The translations under genes were made by a program, and so were the position numbers. DNA of 11,011 nt from Maribacter sp. (GTDB taxonomy: Bacteria > Bacteroidota > Bacteroidia > Flavobacteriales > Flavobacteriaceae): positions 1 to 11,011 of the forward strand of contig JABDKZ010000484.1 of assembly GCA_013001935.1 (NCBI GenBank), in the 5' to 3' direction. Positions 1 to 6,690 of the stretch are shown here, piece by piece. Numbering within the stretch: position 1 is the first letter of the stretch; the number at the start of each line of letters is the position of its first letter. The notes under the pieces are model-generated. The model was not told the DNA's origin. It saw nothing but the letters and a program-made list of their open reading frames with translations, and did not search any database.

Positions 1-104
1 GCCAACAATTGTATATAGCTACTAGTAACTATATACCTGTTATAGGGGTAATTTACGAAATCCCCTTAAATAACAAGGTTTACGTAGCTTTAGCCGTTTA
101 TTAA
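1..104 (+). CDS. Possible 3' end of a plus-strand gene (partial, unidentified)
   Basis: The frame beginning at position 3 stays open for 33 codons from the left edge to a TAA at 102-104, and would end in ...NNKVYVALAVY. The other two plus frames stop within the first 24 bases, and no minus frame stays open across the stretch. The fragment is rich in beta-branched and aromatic residues and finishes on Tyr, which would suit the last strand of an outer-membrane beta-barrel, but it is far too short to assign a family. An open run of this length can arise by chance in AT-rich DNA. If real, the gene would converge on the fructosamine kinase gene, whose stop is at 135. Confidence 0.25.
   Translation, partial: QQLYIATSNYIPVIGVIYEIPLNNKVYVALAVY
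11..36. repeat. Inverted repeat, 8 bp arms GTATATAG / CTATATAC
   Basis: GTATATAG (11-18) and CTATATAC (29-36) are exact reverse complements with a 10-nt centre that itself contains the palindrome ACTAGT (21-26). A direct copy, GTATATAGC, recurs at 119-127. The arms are AT-only apart from their terminal G/C pairs and no T-run follows, so this is not a canonical intrinsic terminator. It may be a protein-binding site or simply low-complexity intergenic DNA. Confidence 0.4.
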
Positions 105-118
105 ACGTTTATAAACGG
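94..118. repeat. Two overlapping palindromes built on CGTTTA
   Basis: CGTTTAtTAAACG (95-107, one central base) is followed by the perfect 12-bp palindrome CGTTTATAAACG (106-117), the two sharing the CG at 106-107. The outermost CCGTTTA (94-100) and TAAACGG (112-118) are also complementary, so several alternative hairpins are possible. The element lies about 17 bp beyond the stop of the fructosamine kinase gene on the minus strand and overlaps the possible plus-strand stop. It could act as a bidirectional 3' structure, but neither side carries the U-tract of an intrinsic terminator. Confidence 0.45.
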
Positions 119-134
119 GTATATAGCCAAGCGA

Positions 135-1004
135 CTATTTAAAATACCTTAACAACAAGCCTTTGACCGAACGGTAATAGGAGCTACCGAACAAATTAAG
201 ATGCACCAAAAGGTAATACAATTGATAAATATCCCTTCTTTCTTTTTGGAAGGGTTCAGCGGGTATTTTCTCCGCATAAGCTGCATAAAAGTTTGAAGAA
301 AATCCTCCGAAAAGTTGTGTCATGGCCAGGTCAACTTCATGATGCCCAAAATACACAGCCGGATCAATTAGATAGGGAACGCCATGGGAGTCAATGAGAT
401 AATTACCACCCCATAAATCGCCATGAAGTAAGGCAGGTCTCACTTTTGGAAAGAAACGTTCACACCCTTTTATTAATTTGGTTTCTGAAGGAATTTCAAG
501 GGAAGTCAACAATCGCTTTTCGTTAGCCCATTTAAGCTGGGGCAGCAAGCGTTCACGCACATAAAACAGGGCCCAATCTTTATGGTTTTTGTTTGATTGC
601 GGCAAACTGCCTATGTAGTTATCCTGATTCCACCCAAAGGAATCACCAACAGCAAACGCATGTAAACTGGCCAATTGATGGCCCAAGGTCTCGAATTCTT
701 TGGAAGTTGGATTTTTGGATTCAATGAATTCCATCAATAAGTAGGAAACGCTTTCATATTTTCCGCAATGGCGTACTTCGGGAGCTTTGATGGTTTTGGT
801 GTTACTAATGATTTCTAGTCCATCTTTTTCGGTTAGAAACATTTTTAGGGCATTTGCACTTTCGTTTACCTTAAGGAAGAAACGTTGCGTTGAGGTAAAA
901 ACACAATAGGCTTTTGAAATATCACCTCCAGAAACTGCCTTGATTTTTAAAATGGGCGTTCCAAGTTCTTGGGCAATATGTTCCTTAAAGTGTGATGATA
1001 TCAT
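135..1004 (-). CDS. Fructosamine kinase family protein
   Basis: A 289-residue protein of the fructosamine/ketosamine-3-kinase family, which phosphorylates Amadori-type sugar adducts on amines so that they fall off, a protein and amino acid deglycation step in the cytosol. Visible landmarks are a nucleotide-loop-like SGGDIS (residues 25-30), the substrate-side segment FGWNQDNYIGSLPQ (123-136), the catalytic loop HGDLWGGN (194-201, predicted base Asp196) and the metal-binding LIDPA (212-216, Asp214), followed by the family signature GHHEVDLAMTQLFGGF (220-235). Length matches the family and all key motifs are intact. There is no signal peptide. The start at 1004 lies inside the end of the upstream MBL gene (20 bp overlap), so translation is probably coupled. 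It is the last gene of the 3483-to-135 operon. The exact substrate (fructose-, ribulose- or erythrulosamine) cannot be read from the sequence. Confidence 0.93.
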   Translation of the reverse strand: MISSHFKEHIAQELGTPILKIKAVSGGDISKAYCVFTSTQRFFLKVNESANALKMFLTEKDGLEIISNTKTIKAPEVRHCGKYESVSYLLMEFIESKNPTSKEFETLGHQLASLHAFAVGDSFGWNQDNYIGSLPQSNKNHKDWALFYVRERLLPQLKWANEKRLLTSLEIPSETKLIKGCERFFPKVRPALLHGDLWGGNYLIDSHGVPYLIDPAVYFGHHEVDLAMTQLFGGFSSNFYAAYAEKIPAEPFQKERRDIYQLYYLLVHLNLFGSSYYRSVKGLLLRYFK

Positions 1005-1959
1005 TTATTCTGGCGATATGGAACCCTTTGGATAACACTTTATTTGTTGCTTCGCTATCCGGATTCAAGAGGGGATTGGTATGGTTCAAATGAATAAAAT
1101 GAACCTTATTACGAATCGCTTTCGATTGGTTCTTGAACAAGGCCATTGTTTCAATGACAAACGGATGGGGAATTTCCGAAATATCACGATTGTTAATTTC
1201 GACTCCATCGTAGAAGGTGGCATCAATCAATGCATAATCTACGTTCATTACGGCTTCAACAACACTGGTATTCCATTTTTGCCATTTGTCAATATCAGGG
1301 ATGAACAAAACACTTTTGTTCGGGCCAATAATCGTAAAGCCAACAGTTTCTGAATATTCATCGCGATGCGGCACCCTAATAGGTATCACCTTTAGGTTTG
1401 GTGATAAACTGATCTCCTCATTATTATGAATTTCTTCTAGCGCTATGTTTTTATTGGAGACTAATTGCCCCCATGGGCCATTGGTTTCTAAAAATACCTT
1501 CAGCTTAGGCATCGCATATACCGCTGCATTTTTAGCGTTCGTGGCTTCCTTGCCTAGATACATAAGCCCCGTATAGTGCCCTATATGGGCATGGGTAATA
1601 AAAATACCATTCGGTATTTCATTAGCATTGAAAGGGGATTTGTTCTTTAAGATTTTAAGCTGTTCCGAGATATCGGGGGTCGCTTCAAACAGGTACGTTT
1701 TTTTATTGTCGGGATCGATCAAACCCACGGAGGTTACTTTTCGATCGGCAGCTGCATTTTCAAATAGTTCTTTACAGCACTCTTTTTTACAGCCAATATG
1801 TGGTGATCCGGCGTCCTGAACATTGCCCAGAACGATCAAGGAAGTGTGCACTATTTGGGCAGCCTCTTTTTCATGTGCTCGTACTGAGCTATCAGTCTTT
1901 GACTCATTTCCACATGAAATACAGAAACATAGGGCCACTAAAAAGCGCAAGGAATTCAT
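985..1959 (-). CDS. PqqB-like MBL-fold metallo-hydrolase, predicted lipoprotein
   Basis: A 324-residue metallo-beta-lactamase-fold protein that resembles PqqB near its N-terminus (GNVQDAGSPHIGC, 45-57, with Cys57 and the pair Cys61-Cys62). The N-terminus is hydrophobic and ends in ISCGNES, so Cys16 is a likely lipidation site and the mature protein should sit in the cell envelope. The metal motif is THAHIGHYTG (122-131): His123, His125 and His128 are kept but the usual Asp of HxHxDH is Gly. Further candidate ligands are His198 (VPHRDEYSETVGF), Asp222/Asp224 (PDIDKW) and His290/His293 (IHLNHTNP). No other pqq gene lies nearby, so a role in PQQ synthesis is not supported; 'MBL-fold hydrolase of unknown substrate' is the safe name. 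On the minus strand an AGGA (1965-1968) lies 5 nt before the ATG, and the upstream S10 gene ends 18 bp away. Confidence 0.88.
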   Translation of the reverse strand: MNSLRFLVALCFCISCGNESKTDSSVRAHEKEAAQIVHTSLIVLGNVQDAGSPHIGCKKECCKELFENAAADRKVTSVGLIDPDNKKTYLFEATPDISEQLKILKNKSPFNANEIPNGIFITHAHIGHYTGLMYLGKEATNAKNAAVYAMPKLKVFLETNGPWGQLVSNKNIALEEIHNNEEISLSPNLKVIPIRVPHRDEYSETVGFTIIGPNKSVLFIPDIDKWQKWNTSVVEAVMNVDYALIDATFYDGVEINNRDISEIPHPFVIETMALFKNQSKAIRNKVHFIHLNHTNPLLNPDSEATNKVLSKGFHIARINDIITL

Positions 1960-1963
1960 TATT

Positions 1964-1968
1964 TTCCT
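1964..1968 (-). promoter_or_regulatory. Shine-Dalgarno-like site for the MBL-fold gene
   Basis: Read on the minus strand the sequence is AGGAAAATAATG; the AGGA occupies 1965-1968, 5 nt before the start codon at 1959-1957. Most other starts in the window have no such motif, so this is a noticeable exception and supports the start chosen for the internal operon gene. Confidence 0.4.
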
Positions 1969-1977
1969 ACTTAAGTA

Positions 1978-3483
1978 TTATTCGTTGGTTAAAAAACTCC
2001 TTATATCCTTTGAGATCTTTATTAGGTCTGGTTCGTGGGTGTACATCATATGCCCTGCCTCGTAATAGGTCATTGTTACTCTTTCTTTGACAATTCCATT
2101 TCTTGAAAATGTATATTCAGCATCGAAAAACGGAGTGATCAAATCATAGTATCCACTTGCTACCAAGACTTTCATATCGGTATTTCGTCGCATTGTTTCT
2201 CCCAATGCCCTCGACACATTTACCGGGGTTGGTTCCCAATAACTGCCATCAGGGACTGTTCTCCATCGCCATTTACTTCCAATTTTGCGATTCGATGTTA
2301 AATAGGGCCTATCCATAACCACTTTTAAGACCGAAGCATAATAATGGTTTAATGCCGCAGTGTAAGCCGAACTTATTTGGTAGCTGGCGGCATCACCCAA
2401 ATGCGGATTTTCAGAAAGTTTATCCGCTTCATCACCCATGAACCTGCCATCTAAACGACCAATCGACAACCCTTTATCTGCCAGTAATTGTTTTTGAAAA
2501 CGATGCATTAAAATACGCAGATCCGATCTTAGGATATAGTCTTTGTCCAGGCCAATGAAATAAGACAACTTTTCGGCAATGGAATTTTTTTCGTTTTCAG
2601 TCAATAAGGATCCTTTGTATAAAGCAGGTGTATAGACCTCATAAGTAAATTTTCGGCACTCGGCGATAAAACCTTCCAAATCCTTGCCTTCACCGGCTTT
2701 TTTATGATACCATGCGGTGGCCGCCATACTTGGTAAATAGGTCACGTAGGAGGTAATATTATTGTGAATTGAGGTAGAACCATCATAATCCAAGGCTTGG
2801 GATATTAATATAAGCCCATTTAAGGCCATATTTTGTCCACCGCCCTCCAATTCCTTAGCTACCGCCGCTGCGCGCGTGGTACCAAAGCTCTCACCAGCGA
2901 TATATTTGGGCGAAAACCAGCGTTTGTTTTCCGTAATCCATTGGCGCATGAACTGTGCTATTGATTTAGCATCTTCATTTAAGCCCCAATAATCCTTTTC
3001 TTTTCCTTTACCAACAACCCTACTATAGCCTGTACCCACAGGGTCTACGAATACCAAATCAGTTAAATCTAAAAGTCCATATTGGTTGGTTCTTAAATCA
3101 TAAGGCGCCGCACCATCATCTTTTTTGGCATCAGAATCTACTTTGACGATTTTAGGGCCAAACAACCCCATATGCAGCCATACCGAGGCCGAGCCAGGAC
3201 CACCATTAAAAACAAAGGTTACAGGTCTTTTGAGACTACTGTTAATACCATCTTGGGTATATGCCACTGACCAGATTGAAGCAACAGAATCCCCTTTTTG
3301 ATTTTTTAAATACGATTCTTTGGCGGTAGCCTTATACTTTATGGTTTTACCATTGAATGTTCCCTGATGCGATGTTATAAATGACTGTGGTTTGGGAATT
3401 GGTATTACCGCTTCTTTGTTCTCTTTTTGTGATAGAACCGTAAAATGTGTCATGATCAGAAAACTGAGTAGCATTTTTTTCAT
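1978..3483 (-). CDS. S10 family serine carboxypeptidase-like exported protein
   Basis: A 501-residue alpha/beta-hydrolase of peptidase family S10, which removes C-terminal amino acids from peptides. The N-terminus (Met-Lys-Lys, hydrophobic core, then VLSQ) is a Sec signal peptide with probable cleavage near residue 19, so the enzyme should act in the periplasm or outside. The oxyanion-hole motif NGGPGSAS (93-100), the nucleophile motif GESFG (197-201, Ser199), Asp447 (SGYYDLITP) and His478 (EAGHMMY) form a complete catalytic triad. Length is normal for the bacterial branch of the family. It is the first gene of the minus-strand operon, followed after 18 bp by the MBL-fold gene and then the fructosamine kinase gene. 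Its start faces the 258 bp divergent region shared with the DUF1080 gene. The family assignment is firm; the natural substrate is unknown. Confidence 0.93.
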   Translation of the reverse strand: MKKMLLSFLIMTHFTVLSQKENKEAVIPIPKPQSFITSHQGTFNGKTIKYKATAKESYLKNQKGDSVASIWSVAYTQDGINSSLKRPVTFVFNGGPGSASVWLHMGLFGPKIVKVDSDAKKDDGAAPYDLRTNQYGLLDLTDLVFVDPVGTGYSRVVGKGKEKDYWGLNEDAKSIAQFMRQWITENKRWFSPKYIAGESFGTTRAAAVAKELEGGGQNMALNGLILISQALDYDGSTSIHNNITSYVTYLPSMAATAWYHKKAGEGKDLEGFIAECRKFTYEVYTPALYKGSLLTENEKNSIAEKLSYFIGLDKDYILRSDLRILMHRFQKQLLADKGLSIGRLDGRFMGDEADKLSENPHLGDAASYQISSAYTAALNHYYASVLKVVMDRPYLTSNRKIGSKWRWRTVPDGSYWEPTPVNVSRALGETMRRNTDMKVLVASGYYDLITPFFDAEYTFSRNGIVKERVTMTYYEAGHMMYTHEPDLIKISKDIRSFLTNE

Positions 3484-3741
3484 AATATACTAGGGATAGT
3501 TAAAACCATATTTAGGCCATTTATTAATAATCGCAATGCATTGAATTATAAATGTAAATAATCAATACCAATATTCTATAAGTTTTAAGCTTCAATTAAT
3601 TAGCAGCTTATGAATTTGCAATTATAGATTTCCTCGCTAAAGGATATAAATCGCCAAAAATGTTTGGTTAAAGGCTAATTTAAGTAGTTATAGATTAAAA
3701 CTTATGGTATCTTACCGTATCAATCATGAAAAAAGCATGGG
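3484..3741. other. Divergent intergenic region (S10 operon / DUF1080 gene)
   Basis: These 258 AT-rich bases separate two outward-facing genes, so promoters for both must lie here. I find no exact Bacteroidota -7 element (TAnnTTTG) in either direction. Visible structures are a perfect 10-bp palindrome CAATGCATTG (3534-3543) and a short hairpin TATGGTA-tct-TACCGTA (3703-3719, one G-T pair) 22 nt before the DUF1080 start. A 10-codon frame starting ATGAAAAAAGCATGG (3726-3758) overlaps the DUF1080 start in another frame and is probably fortuitous. No tRNA or recognisable structured RNA is seen. Confidence 0.5.
3703..3719 (+). repeat. Short hairpin upstream of the DUF1080 gene
   Basis: TATGGTA (3703-3709) pairs with TACCGTA (3713-3719) across a 3-nt loop, with one G-T wobble. 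It would sit in the 5' leader or core promoter, 22 nt before the start at 3742. No T-run follows, so it is not a terminator. The function, if any, is unknown. Confidence 0.35.
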
Positions 3742-4614
3742 ATGAGGTCTATTGTTAAAGCCCTGGGATATTTCAGCATGGTAGCCTTAATGTGCCAATG
3801 CGTAAGCGTGAAGACAACAGCTAGGCATGAGGGTTGGGAAAGTATGTTTAATGGAAGGGACATTGATGATTGGACGACAAAAATACACCACTACGAAGTA
3901 GGGGATAATTACGGCCATACATTTAGGGTTGAGGACGAAATAATAAAAGTACGATACGATGCATATGAAGGGGATTTCAATGACCGTTTTGGACATTTAT
4001 ATTATAACGAGCCATTTTCATATTTTCATTTATCAATGGAGTATAGATTTGTAGGTGAACTGCACCCTGGCGCTCCAGATTTTACGCTGAAGAATAGTGG
4101 CGTAATGTACCATAGTCAAGACCCCAAAACAATGCCTAAGGAACAGAACTGGCCTATCTCTGTTGAAATGCAATTCTTAGCTGGTTTGGAAAAAGGTAAA
4201 CCCAGGCCAACGGGCAATATGTGTTCACCGGGAACCGATGTCGTTTATCAAGGTAAAATTGATCCAAGACACTGTATAAATTCTTCTTCTGAGACTTTTT
4301 TTGGCTCTAAATGGGTGAAGGCAGAGCTTATAGTACTGGGGGATTCATTGGTTACCCATATAATAAACGGAAAAGAGGTTTTACAATATAGTAAACCCCA
4401 AATAGGGGGTGGGGTTGTAGATCGTTACGACCCGGAAATAAAGAAAGACGGTCAAGTACTGAAAACTGGTTTTATTGCCTTGCAAAGTGAAGGCCAACCC
4501 ATTGATTTTAGAAGGATTAAAATCCGAAACCTAAAAGGCTGTATGGACCCCAAAGCTGTGAACTTTGGAAAGCATTTTATAAAGTCGTCTCCCGGGAGTT
4601 GTATCTATAAATAA
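3742..4614 (+). CDS. DUF1080 (3-keto-disaccharide hydrolase-like) lipoprotein
   Basis: A 290-residue protein with a DUF1080/PF06439-type concanavalin-like domain at about residues 30-264: it begins GWESMFNGRDIDDWTTK, continues through NSGVMYHSQ (118-125) and WPISVEMQFL (137-146), and ends GFIALQSEGQPIDFRRIKIRNL. Members of this family are associated with hydrolysis of 3-keto-glycosides or with sugar binding; the exact substrate here is inferred only. The N-terminus is a signal peptide with Cys18 or Cys20 as the likely lipid anchor. After the domain comes a compact tail, GCMDPKAVNFG...PGSCIY (266-289), resembling the short Cys-Asp repeat found at the ends of many Bacteroidota secreted proteins. 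An in-frame TGA at 3727-3729 limits the start, and a later Met would destroy the signal peptide. It is monocistronic and converges on the S41 gene with a 7 bp gap. Confidence 0.88.
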   Translation: MRSIVKALGYFSMVALMCQCVSVKTTARHEGWESMFNGRDIDDWTTKIHHYEVGDNYGHTFRVEDEIIKVRYDAYEGDFNDRFGHLYYNEPFSYFHLSMEYRFVGELHPGAPDFTLKNSGVMYHSQDPKTMPKEQNWPISVEMQFLAGLEKGKPRPTGNMCSPGTDVVYQGKIDPRHCINSSSETFFGSKWVKAELIVLGDSLVTHIINGKEVLQYSKPQIGGGVVDRYDPEIKKDGQVLKTGFIALQSEGQPIDFRRIKIRNLKGCMDPKAVNFGKHFIKSSPGSCIYK

Positions 4615-4621
4615 TCTGGGA

Positions 4622-6253
4622 CTATTGTAGTATATCGCTATACTTAACTTCATTGGATAAGAGCTCCGAAGCAGCCAAAATCGCTTCATCATGGGTCAAA
4701 TAATGCTCATACAGTCCTTCTCGGTAAAAGTATCTTTTTACGATTTCGTCTTCCAATTTTTTCTTGATTCCCCTTTGATGCAGATCCAATGCCAAGAATT
4801 TACTTTTCCCTATTTCTGCTAATAGCGCATCATATTTCTGTTGTACGGCGACTCCAAAAACATCACTATTCGCATCGTCCATGGCCTCTTTGATGGCCTT
4901 TTCCGATGGGGTCTCATACGAAAAATCACTTTGGGCAACATAGGTTTTGAACGCATTGAAATCATTTGCAGAAAAAGAAATATCGCTAAGGTTTTCTATC
5001 GTATTTTGGTAGTGATAATCTGTAGCGAAATCAAAAATGATGTTGTTTTGCTCTAGAGCCATTGTCAATGCATTGGTATTGAGTTCGTCGATGACAATAT
5101 CAGGTAACACGCCGCCGCCATCCTGTACCTTGCGACCATTTCTTGTTTTAAATTCGTTGAACTCGGTATTGCGTACCGCATTACCCTCTTCATCCCTGTT
5201 CCAATAGTCTAGGGATTGTATGCATCTGCCAGAAGAAGTATAATAACGGCTTATGGTTACTTTGAGCTGGGTTCCGTATGTAAGCTTCATAGGCCTTTGA
5301 ACCAATCCCTTACCAAAGCTCCTGGCACCCATAATCACGGCACGGTCCAAATCCTGTAAACTGCCTGAAACGATTTCACTGGCCGAGGCGCTGCTGCCAT
5401 TCACTAAAACAACCAAAGGTATTTCAGTATCAACCGCCTTTTTCTTTGTTCTATATTCTGAATTGAATTTCTTTACTTTGGATTTTGTGGTCACAATCAA
5501 TTCTCCCTTGGGTACAAATAAATTGGAAACGTTTATTGCTTCGGATAATAATCCACCAGGATTTCCACGTAAATCCAATATGATTTTTGTTGCACCTTTA
5601 CCTTTAAGGTCAAGAAGTGCAGCTTTGGTCTGTGAAGTTGCTTTTGCATTGAATTTTGCCAACACAATATAGCCAGTTTTATCATCGACCATATGGTAAT
5701 AAGGCACCGCGTCGACTTCTATAGCTTCCCTCTTAATTGAAGTTGTACTCAATTTCCCGAGCCTTTTATAGGTAACCGCCACAGAAGAGTTATTGGCTCC
5801 TTTTAAAAGTTCGCTGGCATTGTCATTAAAATCAGACACATTAATATCCCCGATTTTAATAATCTCATCGCCTGCTTTAAGTCCCGCTTTATCCGCAGGA
5901 TAATCTTTATAAGGTTCTATGACCAGTAATCGGTCTTCATAAGAACGCACTAACGCCCCGATCCCAGAATATTCCCCAGCGTTGTTAATTTTGTAAGCTT
6001 CAACATCCTGTTCATTCAAGAATTTAGTATAGGGATCAAGCTCGTTCAACATGTTCTTTATGGCCGTATCCATCAATTCCGCAGGATTGGTCTCATCAAC
6101 ATAGTTCATGTTCAACTCTTTAAAGAGCGTTGTAAATATTTCTATCTGTTTGGCAATTTCGAAGAAATCGCTCCTAAAACTACTACCAACAATTAAAAAA
6201 GTAACGGCCAAAATAGGGACCAACACTTTCTTACTAATCAACTTTTGCATCAT
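4622..6253 (-). CDS. S41 family C-terminal processing protease
   Basis: About 543 residues. Tail-specific proteases of family S41 (CtpA/Prc-like) cut periplasmic proteins near their C-termini. An N-terminal hydrophobic segment (roughly residues 6-27) is a signal peptide or anchor, placing the enzyme in the periplasm. A helical region precedes a PDZ domain (about 90-165, with the YSGIGA entry and KAGLKAGDEI), then the protease core: LDLRGNPGGLL, the nucleophile motif NGSSASASEI (predicted Ser290), FGKGLVQ (Lys315, Gln319) and GGGVLPDIVID. The Ser-Lys spacing of 25 and Lys-Gln spacing of 4 match the catalytic Ser/Lys/Gln arrangement of the family. The C-terminal helical extension (about 395-543) makes it longer than minimal CtpA. 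Start candidates are ATG 6253, ATG 6250 or an in-frame TTG at 6256; the ATGs are preferred. The start lies inside the end of rnpA, about a 20 bp overlap, so it is probably co-transcribed and translationally coupled. Confidence 0.94.
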   Translation of the reverse strand: MMQKLISKKVLVPILAVTFLIVGSSFRSDFFEIAKQIEIFTTLFKELNMNYVDETNPAELMDTAIKNMLNELDPYTKFLNEQDVEAYKINNAGEYSGIGALVRSYEDRLLVIEPYKDYPADKAGLKAGDEIIKIGDINVSDFNDNASELLKGANNSSVAVTYKRLGKLSTTSIKREAIEVDAVPYYHMVDDKTGYIVLAKFNAKATSQTKAALLDLKGKGATKIILDLRGNPGGLLSEAINVSNLFVPKGELIVTTKSKVKKFNSEYRTKKKAVDTEIPLVVLVNGSSASASEIVSGSLQDLDRAVIMGARSFGKGLVQRPMKLTYGTQLKVTISRYYTSSGRCIQSLDYWNRDEEGNAVRNTEFNEFKTRNGRKVQDGGGVLPDIVIDELNTNALTMALEQNNIIFDFATDYHYQNTIENLSDISFSANDFNAFKTYVAQSDFSYETPSEKAIKEAMDDANSDVFGVAVQQKYDALLAEIGKSKFLALDLHQRGIKKKLEDEIVKRYFYREGLYEHYLTHDEAILAASELLSNEVKYSDILQ

Positions 6254-6614
6254 CAATCTTTTTTTGAAATTTTTGAAGTATAATTCGCATGCCTTTTTCT
6301 ACCTCAAGGTACGTTGGCAATTCTTTCCCAAGATATAAAAATAGAAACGCAAAGTTTCCCTCACTATTGTTAAAAACCATATGTTTGTTCAATCGGAAAC
6401 TTTCACGCATCAATCTCTTGATCCGGTTTCTTTGAACAGCGCTTTTAAAATTCTTTTTAGGAACCGCTACACCAGTTTTGAATTGCACATCCGTAGGGGT
6501 TTCAACCTTCAAGTATATCAGCTTTAAAGAATAGGCACTAAATGATTTTCCTTCTTTAAATAATGCATCTATGAGCTTCTTGCTCTTGAGTTTTTCTTTC
6601 TTTGGAAATTTCAT
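6234..6614 (-). CDS. rnpA: Ribonuclease P protein component
   Basis: RnpA is the small basic protein that pairs with RnpB RNA to remove 5' leaders from precursor tRNAs. The 126-residue product starting MKFPKKEKLKSKK has the usual N-terminal KKEKLKSKKLIDALFKEGKS segment, the central AVPKKNFKSAVQRNRIK region containing the RNR signature (residues 57-74, QRNRIKRLMRESFR) and a basic C-terminus. The frame stays open upstream to an ATG at 6686, but those 24 extra codons are unlike RnpA and run through an inverted-repeat promoter region. I therefore place the start at 6614; ATG 6620 (MSMKF...) is the alternative. Neither rpmH, the common partner elsewhere, nor any other ribosomal gene lies upstream in the window. 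Downstream it overlaps the S41 protease gene. Confidence 0.95.
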   Translation of the reverse strand: MKFPKKEKLKSKKLIDALFKEGKSFSAYSLKLIYLKVETPTDVQFKTGVAVPKKNFKSAVQRNRIKRLMRESFRLNKHMVFNNSEGNFAFLFLYLGKELPTYLEVEKGMRIILQKFQKKIDDAKVD

Positions 6615-6655
6615 GGACATGTTCGCGTAAAAGTAAATAAAATTCACTGTATGGG

Positions 6656-6690
6656 TTTTATGACATTTGTCATTTGTTGACAGCATAAAA
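6656..6690. repeat. Nested inverted repeat in the rnpA / GCS2 divergent region
   Basis: Outer arms TTTTATG (6656-6662) and CATAAAA (6684-6690) are exact reverse complements. Inside them TGACA occurs at 6661-6665, TGTCA at 6668-6672 and TGACA again at 6678-6682, so the middle TGTCA can pair with either flanking copy (2-nt or 5-nt centre). The arrangement resembles a transcription-factor operator made of TGACA half-sites. It overlaps the TTTG of the candidate promoter for the plus-strand operon and lies 42-76 bp upstream of the rnpA start. Confidence 0.5.

Noticed and set aside
1081..1353. Open plus-strand frame of 90 codons inside the MBL-fold gene
   Set aside because: It is the complement of conserved MBL-fold coding sequence and shows no protein family features.
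1800..2090. Two overlapping plus-strand frames across the MBL/S10 junction
   Set aside because: Both are antisense to the operon genes, differ in frame and have no recognisable content.
4589..4598. Palindrome CTCCCGGGAG as a terminator
   Set aside because: It has no loop, lies within codons for the conserved PGSC tail and is not followed by a T-run.
6615..6686. Upstream extension of rnpA to the ATG at 6686
   Set aside because: The extra 24 residues do not resemble RnpA N-termini and coincide with the inverted repeat and promoter region; the family-like start MKFPKKEKLK is at 6614.
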